DNA of 64,000 bases from Cylindrotheca closterium (lineage: Eukaryota > Bacillariophyta > Bacillariophyceae > Bacillariales > Bacillariaceae): contig CAKOGP040002092.1 of NCBI GenBank assembly GCA_933822405.4, positions 80,102 to 144,101 on the forward strand, written 5' to 3'. The notes beneath the pieces are model-generated. The model was not told the DNA's origin. It saw nothing but the letters and a program-made list of their open reading frames with translations, and searched no databases. Below are positions 59,801 to 64,000 of this stretch, piece after piece; the stretch's first letter is position 1, and every line of letters starts with the position of its first letter. The translations under genes were made by a program, and so were the position numbers.

Positions 59801-62472
59801 CATCGACACTGGTGGATAAGCGAATGGCCGCATCTGAAGAAACCATTGTCTGGACGAGAAGCAGCAGAAACCTTGGCGCTGATGCAAACATTCAGTTCGA
59901 AGCTTTTGGTCCAGGACAGCAGCCCGCCTTTACCAAGAAGCAAGATGCCCCAGTGAATAAACCAGCTGTGACCGAAGAAGAAGTTCAACAGAGACTGAGT
60001 ATGCGGCGCCAAGCGAGCTTCCTTCGTAAGGCGGCAATCTTGGATTCGATCGGGAAAAACGAAGGTGAGAAAATGGTGTTGCCTTCGATTGGCGAATCAT
60101 CAACCAAAAAGAAGGCAGCCCGGCCATCGACATTGGTGGATAAGCGAATGGCCGCATCTGAAGAAACCATGGTCTGGACGAGAAGCAACCTGGGTGCTGA
60201 TGCAAGCATTCAATTCGAAGCGTTTGGACCGGGGCAACAACCTTCTTTTACCAAAGCACAGGAAGCACCGGTAAAAAAAACTGTTGTCACTGAGGAAGAT
60301 ATCAAGGAACGATTGGGTCTTCGACGCCAAGCCAGTACCGTTCGAAAGGCAGCAATTATGGATTCAATTGGCAAATGGGAGACCGACGAAGCATCTTTGC
60401 CTGAAGTCCAGAATGATGAAGTCACCACCGAGACTGCTGCTTCGGACGAGTCAAGCCCTAGTTCCTCTAATAAAGGAACTGCACCAGAGGTAAGCACATC
60501 GCCTCTTTCAGAAGCTGCCAAGCGCCAAGACATGATTGACACTGAACTGAATGGAATAATTGAAGAAATGATGAAATCTGATGACTTTGAGGAAGAAGCC
60601 GAAATGGAGAAAGAGTCCTACGATGCCATCATGAAAGCGGCCAAGGAAATATGCTACACGAGAAAGTACTACGATGTCTCGTCGGACAAGATCATCTTTT
60701 TTCCCAGCCTCACCAAGACAATTGTCCAGTACGATCTATTTGAGAAGGCATCAGAGTATTATTATGAAGAAGACGATGAGTTTCCAACAGAGTACACGAT
60801 GGGAATACGCCAAGTCGCTTTTGATCGCATAGAAGCGGAAGGAGGCGACGATGATGATGACGAAATGGACGATGATATGATGGAGCGTCTGTCGATGCCA
60901 GTGCAGCTGACGGACGACGAACCAGGTGCGTTGAAAGAAGCCGCTGCTACCGCAGATACAAAGGAAGATAGCGAGGATAATGAGAAGGAGAACGAGAGAG
61001 CATTAGCGAATGCCGAGGAATCTGGAGATGACGATGGCAACGACCAAGTCATCGATCCTACTGATCAGATGCGTTCAACCAAACCTCTGTCGGAAGCTGC
61101 AAAGCGCCGAGACATGATTGATACTGAATTGAATGGAATGATTGAAGAAATGATGAAGTCTGAAGACTTTGAAGAGGAAGATGAAATGGAGAAAGAGTCC
61201 TACGATGCCATCATGAAAGCTGCCAAAGAAATATGCTACACGAGAAAGTACTACGATGTCTCGTCGGACAAGATCATATTCTTTCCTAGCCTCACCAAGA
61301 CAATTGTCCAATACGATCTCTTTGAGAAGGCAACAGAGTATTATTATGAAGAAGGAGACGAGTTTCCATCAGAGTACACCATGGGAATACGCCAAGTTGC
61401 TTTTGATCGAATAGAAGCCGATAAAGGCGACGATGATGACGACGAAATTGACGATGATATAATGGAGCGTCTGTCGATTCCAGTGCAGCTGACGGAAGAT
61501 GAACCAGACTCGCTGAAAGAAGCTGTAACTGCTGCTACCGCAGATACAAAGCAAGATAGCGAGGACAGTGGAGATGATCAGAAGGAGAACGAGGCAGCAT
61601 TAGCGAATGCCGAGGAATCTGGAGATGACGATGGCAACGACCAAGACATCGATCCTACTGATCAGAAGCGTTCGACCAAGCCTCTGTCGGAGGCTGCAAA
61701 GCGCCAAGACATGATTGACACTGAACTTAATGGAATGATTGAAGAAATGATGAAGTCTGAAGACTTTGAAGAGGAACCCGAAATGGAGAAAGAGTCCTAT
61801 GACGCCATCATGAAAGCGGCCAAAGAAATATGCTACACGAGAAAGTACTACGATGTCTCGTCGGACAAGATCATCTTTTTTCCCAGCCTCACCAAGACAA
61901 TTGTCCAGTACGATCTATTTGAGAAGGCAACAGAGTATTATTATGACGAAGGAGATGAGTTTCCATCAGAGTACACCATGGGAATACGCCAAGTTGCTTT
62001 TGATCGAATAGAAGCTGAAGGAGGCGACGACGATGATGACGAAATGGACGATGATATGATGGAGCGAATGTCAATGCCAGTGCAGGTGACGGAAGATGAG
62101 CCAGATGCATTGCAGGAGGCAGCAGCAGCTGAAGAAGCAAAGGCCGATGAAGGGGAACCTACCACCGAATCAGTTGAAGCTACCACAACCGTGTTGCCAG
62201 AAGAGGAAGAAGACAAGGAGAACCAAGAAGACAACATTTGGGACTACGAATTCAAGGCGGTGGAATCCCAATCGACGAGGGCACCTCCCCCACCAAAGTC
62301 GACGAGATCCCTTCCGGAACCACGATCTCCTTTCACGTTGCTGCCGCCGCGAAATGCAGTGGAAGTTGGAAAAAATCTTGCAAAGGCGGCGATCAGTGTG
62401 GTCGTCTTCGTAGTCATGGACGCAGTGGGCCTCTTTCTCAAAATGATTTTCTTCCCCAATGGCATGTTCTGA
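56821..62472 (+). CDS. Giant modular repeat protein of unknown function, C-terminal hydrophobic anchor (1883 aa)
   Basis: Single exon; the first ATG (MGNTNEG) is used. Three module types interleave. Module A (~130 aa) occurs five times, with the near-invariant core EICYTRKYYD at residues 75, 449, 1277, 1471 and 1670. It includes DxIxFxPSLxK, LFE(K)AxxYY, EFPxEYxMGxRxVxFxR and an acidic end before MMxxLSxPV. Module B (~108 aa) has the phrase EEVQQRLxMRRQASFLRKAA at residues 367, 628, 738, 846, 954, 1062 and 1168, linked to EETFVWxRSSR. Module C is a short (P)L(I/V)WKRG repeat in the 200-330 region. RRQAS is a consensus for basophilic kinases and possible 14-3-3 binding. The last ~30 residues are hydrophobic (ISVVVFVVMDAVGLFLKMIF), suggesting tail anchoring. 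I recognise no known domain and assign no function. Confidence 0.85.
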   Translation: MGNTNEGPQGDATLDSSDMPSSSPGMSEEAVMLQKRLNDEFQGMVAEMIDTKEFEAESDIEPEAQKALVRAANEICYTRKYYDISKDEIIYFPSLLKSIRNNSLFELAGKYYEDPFEEFPEEYCMGLRRVSFARMAKDGHDYDDSDGEEEHLDDQLMMRLSHPVAAVTTTASETTTASEENENKNTESSSSSSQPTEKPLVWKRSSAPAAAVTNTASAKEGTSENRAISPLIWKRGGAQPVDSATTASPAALPKTPESPLIWKRGTVQPVDLATTAAVPKTPESPLIWKRGTVQPVDLTTTASAKKTPSETTPFQPTGPTLTWKRGSAIADAVISSQVADTFTVEETMPSKNHSVSEDEVQQRLGMRRQASFLRKASILDSLEKFYEPDPMSSAAKKKAANKESEMRLAKIDKELKSMIKEMLQSRDFQDETDMEPLAHKALVKAAKEICYTRKYYDVSTHEAIFIPSIVKTMKDNSLFEKADEYYEEEYEEFPEEYSMALRKVAFARMAAEGLEYHDSDGEEEEVEFAMMMQLSQPVDLPASSTSASKKKQSQTKVLKDTRMDASEETFVWTRSSRHLDAEDAEESMAAAMMAAVPEQQPAPAKKQEPTTKKPAVTEEEVQQRLGMRRQASFLRKAAILDSIGKHETEESLPPIGESSDSGKKKKGLPSKLVDKRLDASEETFVWTRSSRNMDAEASMAAAVAAIPEQPTKPARKEETPAKKPAFTEEEVQQRLSMRRQASFLRKAAILDSIGKNEGEEMVLPSIGESSTKKKAAGPSTLVDKRMDTSEETFVWARSSRSLDDASMLAAMASAPEQPTKPARKEDAPVKKPAVTEEEVQQRLSMRRQASFLRKAAILDSIGKNEGEEMVLPSIGESSTKKKAARPSTLVDKRMDTSEETFVWARSSRSLDDASMLAAVASAPEQPTKPARKEDAPVKKPAVTEEEVQQRLSMRRQASFLRKAAILDSIGKNEGEEMVLPSIGESSTKKKAAGPSTLVDKRMAASEETIVWTRSSRNLGADANIQFEAFGPGQQPAFTKKQDAPVNKPAVTEEEVQQRLSMRRQASFLRKAAILDSIGKNEGEKMVLPSIGESSTKKKAARPSTLVDKRMAASEETMVWTRSNLGADASIQFEAFGPGQQPSFTKAQEAPVKKTVVTEEDIKERLGLRRQASTVRKAAIMDSIGKWETDEASLPEVQNDEVTTETAASDESSPSSSNKGTAPEVSTSPLSEAAKRQDMIDTELNGIIEEMMKSDDFEEEAEMEKESYDAIMKAAKEICYTRKYYDVSSDKIIFFPSLTKTIVQYDLFEKASEYYYEEDDEFPTEYTMGIRQVAFDRIEAEGGDDDDDEMDDDMMERLSMPVQLTDDEPGALKEAAATADTKEDSEDNEKENERALANAEESGDDDGNDQVIDPTDQMRSTKPLSEAAKRRDMIDTELNGMIEEMMKSEDFEEEDEMEKESYDAIMKAAKEICYTRKYYDVSSDKIIFFPSLTKTIVQYDLFEKATEYYYEEGDEFPSEYTMGIRQVAFDRIEADKGDDDDDEIDDDIMERLSIPVQLTEDEPDSLKEAVTAATADTKQDSEDSGDDQKENEAALANAEESGDDDGNDQDIDPTDQKRSTKPLSEAAKRQDMIDTELNGMIEEMMKSEDFEEEPEMEKESYDAIMKAAKEICYTRKYYDVSSDKIIFFPSLTKTIVQYDLFEKATEYYYDEGDEFPSEYTMGIRQVAFDRIEAEGGDDDDDEMDDDMMERMSMPVQVTEDEPDALQEAAAAEEAKADEGEPTTESVEATTTVLPEEEEDKENQEDNIWDYEFKAVESQSTRAPPPPKSTRSLPEPRSPFTLLPPRNAVEVGKNLAKAAISVVVFVVMDAVGLFLKMIFFPNGMF
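58672..60300 (+). repeat. Tandem 324-nt coding repeats (module B)
   Basis: Equivalent RRQAS codons start at 58702, 59032, 59356, 59680, 60004 and 60322. The spacings are therefore 330, 324, 324, 324 and 318 nt. The 59.0, 59.4 and 59.7 kb copies are almost identical at nucleotide level over most of the unit, whereas the flanking copies have diverged, indicating recent unequal exchange or gene conversion. Confidence 0.9.
60500..62100 (+). repeat. Tandem ~590-nt coding repeats (module A, copies 3-5)
   Basis: The ICYTRKYYD codons start at 60649, 61231 and 61828 (spacings 582 and 597 nt). The three copies share long identical stretches, including synonymous sites, for example around AAAGAGTCCTACGATGCCAT and TACGATCTATTTGAGAAGGC, while copies 1 and 2 (57043 and 58165) are diverged. 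Confidence 0.9.
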
Positions 62473-62991
62473 GGAATGAGAAGATGCTTAGTGACAAACT
62501 GAGAAGGGAGGATAGTGATCATTGGAGAGTACTTTGACTCCTACAAATGCTGACAAGCGAAGGAAAATGGAATTGAACAAGAAACAATTGGGTGTTGAAT
62601 GAATACATGACGAAGATTATGACAAGAGGGAAACAATGAACGGTATACCGACTAGACTTTCAAACCATGTTATTGTGAGACAGCGAGGGATTGCTTGCGG
62701 CCTTGTCGATTGGATCGTCAAGGACGTCGCCAGCCCCCTTTTTAGAAAACCAACATAATATTTTTCAAGTACTAGATGTCTATCGAGGAATCACAGACAG
62801 TAGTAGCAGTAATGATGATTCCAATTAGTCGATTCATGTGCACGCAAATGACCCGCTCTATACAATATGCAGTATATACCGGTATTGCAAATCAAATCGG
62901 ATCTTGAAAACTGCAACACGCTTATGGTGTTATAATAAATATAACAGGTAACACAAACACAATTGGCGAAGCATAAGACTATCCAAACAGC
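62473..62991. other. Intergenic, no supported gene
   Basis: The 3' flank of the modular gene and 5' flank of the PDZ gene. TACCGGTA occurs at 62877-62884. No other signal. Confidence 0.45.
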
Positions 62992-63825
62992 ATGAACTTC
63001 AAACCAGGTGATCTTGTTCATTTGCAGTTATCCAAAAGCGAGAAAAAACAGGAATCAGGATTGAAATTGGAAGAACGAAATGGTGGAAAAATCTACGTTC
63101 GCAAGGTGACAGGCCTCGTCAAGCGGAGGGGTTTGCCAGTGGAACCGGGCGATGAGTTGGTTTCTCTGCATGGTACAGATGTGGAAGATATGACAATGCC
63201 GGAAATGAAACGAATTATTAAGGACGAGCTTCGGTTCAACTTTTCAATACGGAAGTACGATCCGGATGAGGAAGAATCCGAGGAGGAGGAGGAAGAGGAA
63301 GAAGAGGAATACGAAGAACAATACCGGGCCAGCAAGCAAGTGGAACAATACCCCGACGAAATCCAACCAGGATATCACTATATTTTGGAAGGAATCAAGC
63401 TAAAGGAGTACAATGGTGAACGAGTTGAAGTTATTCAACCTGGCAAGAAGCCAGGAAAATGGGAAGTGGAGGTTGTAAGTTCCGGAGCTATCCTGGCTGT
63501 ACGAGAAGAGAAATTAGTCCAAATTCCGCAAGATTCTGAAGAAGAAGAGGAAGAAGAAGAGATACTGAACGATTTGCCAGAAGAAGAAGAAGAGGAGGAA
63601 GAAGAGCCAGAAGAAGAGGTGGAGGAACACATGCTATCAGTAGAAGGCTACATTATTGAACCAGGTGACACCATGAAACTTCGTGGGCTCAAGAAGAAAG
63701 CCAAACTGAACGGAACACTTGTAAGTGTGATCAAGCTGAGCGCAATGCGAAAAGAGTGGAAAGTAGAGCTGGCAAATGGCACTAAAATGTCCGTGCCTGG
63801 ATCCAATTTAAGGCACGTCCAATAG
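62992..63825 (+). CDS. PDZ-domain protein with two C-terminal beta repeats (277 aa)
   Basis: Residues 1-90 form a PDZ-like fold. They contain SGLKLEERNGGKIYVRKVTG, then GLPVEPGDELVSLHGTDVED and MPEMKRIIKDE, the usual carboxylate-loop, strand and helix order (the carboxylate-binding loop is not a canonical GLGF). A Glu-rich linker follows. Two copies of a ~50-residue beta module are separated by a second Glu tract: ILEGIKLKEYNGERVEVIQP... to LVQI, and LRGLKKKAKLNGTLVSVIKL... to LRHV. Both have the G-[IL]-K-x-[KE]-x-x-x-x-N-G pattern seen in many protist proteins, where it looks like a small SH3/KOW-type barrel. No signal peptide. Probably an adaptor; partners unknown. First ATG, single exon. 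Confidence 0.78.
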   Translation: MNFKPGDLVHLQLSKSEKKQESGLKLEERNGGKIYVRKVTGLVKRRGLPVEPGDELVSLHGTDVEDMTMPEMKRIIKDELRFNFSIRKYDPDEEESEEEEEEEEEEYEEQYRASKQVEQYPDEIQPGYHYILEGIKLKEYNGERVEVIQPGKKPGKWEVEVVSSGAILAVREEKLVQIPQDSEEEEEEEEILNDLPEEEEEEEEEPEEEVEEHMLSVEGYIIEPGDTMKLRGLKKKAKLNGTLVSVIKLSAMRKEWKVELANGTKMSVPGSNLRHVQ

Positions 63826-63946
63826 ATGATGCTAAAATGAAAGTAGAGCTACATGCTTTTGATTATTTTAAAATATTTATTGTTTTAAATGTAAAGCCAG
63901 CATTATTCTAGAATTAGCTAGTTACTATAAGTTTATGTGTGCTAGT

Positions 63947-64000
63947 CTAACGACGTTTTCCCCGTCGTCGTTTCCCACCATCCGAACCAGCAGGTGCACT
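63947..64000 (-). CDS. C-terminal end of a gene running off the window
   Basis: On the minus strand the last 17 codons read SAPAGSDGGKRRRGKRR, followed by TAG at 63949-63947. The Gly/Arg/Lys-rich tail and a plausible stop after the convergent PDZ gene support a coding end, such as a basic nuclear or RNA-binding protein tail. The fragment is too short to prove. Confidence 0.4.
   Translation of the reverse strand, partial: SAPAGSDGGKRRRGKRR

Overview
This is a eukaryotic nuclear window, most likely from a raphid pennate diatom. The evidence is: short GT-AG introns (about 80-180 bp) in otherwise compact genes; several proteins that open with a signal peptide followed by an A-F/C-F type plastid import motif (TNA-FLSP at 13.9 kb, YC-FVPAF at 15.8 kb, VVA-FLRN at 20.4 kb, SSA-FLTR at 43.2 kb); a diatom-style LRR receptor-like gene with a Cys-rich C-terminus; and triplet-repeat Ser/Gln/Asn/Asp tracts. 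The genus cannot be fixed from sequence alone. There are two assembly gaps (26343-26598 and 49115-49395). I saw no rRNA, tRNA, CRISPR array or intact transposon.

Layout. 0-16 kb: a short VSFSD protein (-), a multi-pass membrane protein (-), a J-domain protein (+), a four-exon ZNFX1-like helicase with NFX1 and RZ-type zinc fingers (+), a soluble tandem ABC ATPase (-), a small Cys-rich plastid-type protein (+, three exons) and a secreted/plastid-type unknown (-). 16-18.3 kb is a graveyard: it holds a decayed antisense paralogue of the small Cys-rich gene and a fragment of a repeat-family gene. 18.3-25.1 kb: a flavin amine-oxidase-like enzyme, a plastid-type membrane protein and a glycoprotein with an SGNH/PC-esterase-like domain. 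25.3-27.8 kb: an LRR receptor-like gene (-) built from phase-1 72-nt exons. 28.5-29.3 kb: two related tiny membrane proteins (50 and 57 aa, -). 30.5-32 kb: a MATE transporter (-).

33.6-38 kb: a JmjC-type protein with a ZZ-like finger. 38.2-40.2 kb: an EMB8/ABHD-type hydrolase. 40.4-43 kb: a TRF4-type nucleotidyltransferase. 43.2-45.6 kb: MnmG, probably plastid-targeted. 45.6-46.6 kb: a two-finger U1-like zinc protein (-). 46.9-51.2 kb: an XPG/Rad2 nuclease. 51.4-52.8 kb: a protein kinase (-). 53.8-55 kb: a D-2-hydroxyacid dehydrogenase. 55.1-56.4 kb: an SGNH-like type II membrane protein (-). 56.8-62.5 kb: a very large modular repeat protein of unknown function. 63-63.8 kb: a PDZ protein. The right edge carries the tail of another minus-strand gene.

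These are individually regulated nuclear genes rather than an operon, so shared function between neighbours should not be assumed. The most informative signals are: (i) a reciprocal duplication at 22.25-22.65 and 25.13-25.44 kb that brackets exactly one intronless gene and leaves a piece of each neighbour on the wrong side; (ii) the 1883-aa repeat protein at 56.8 kb, built from three interleaved module types, some nearly identical at nucleotide level; (iii) a strong excess of the 8-bp palindrome TACCGGTA, mostly outside coding sequence.
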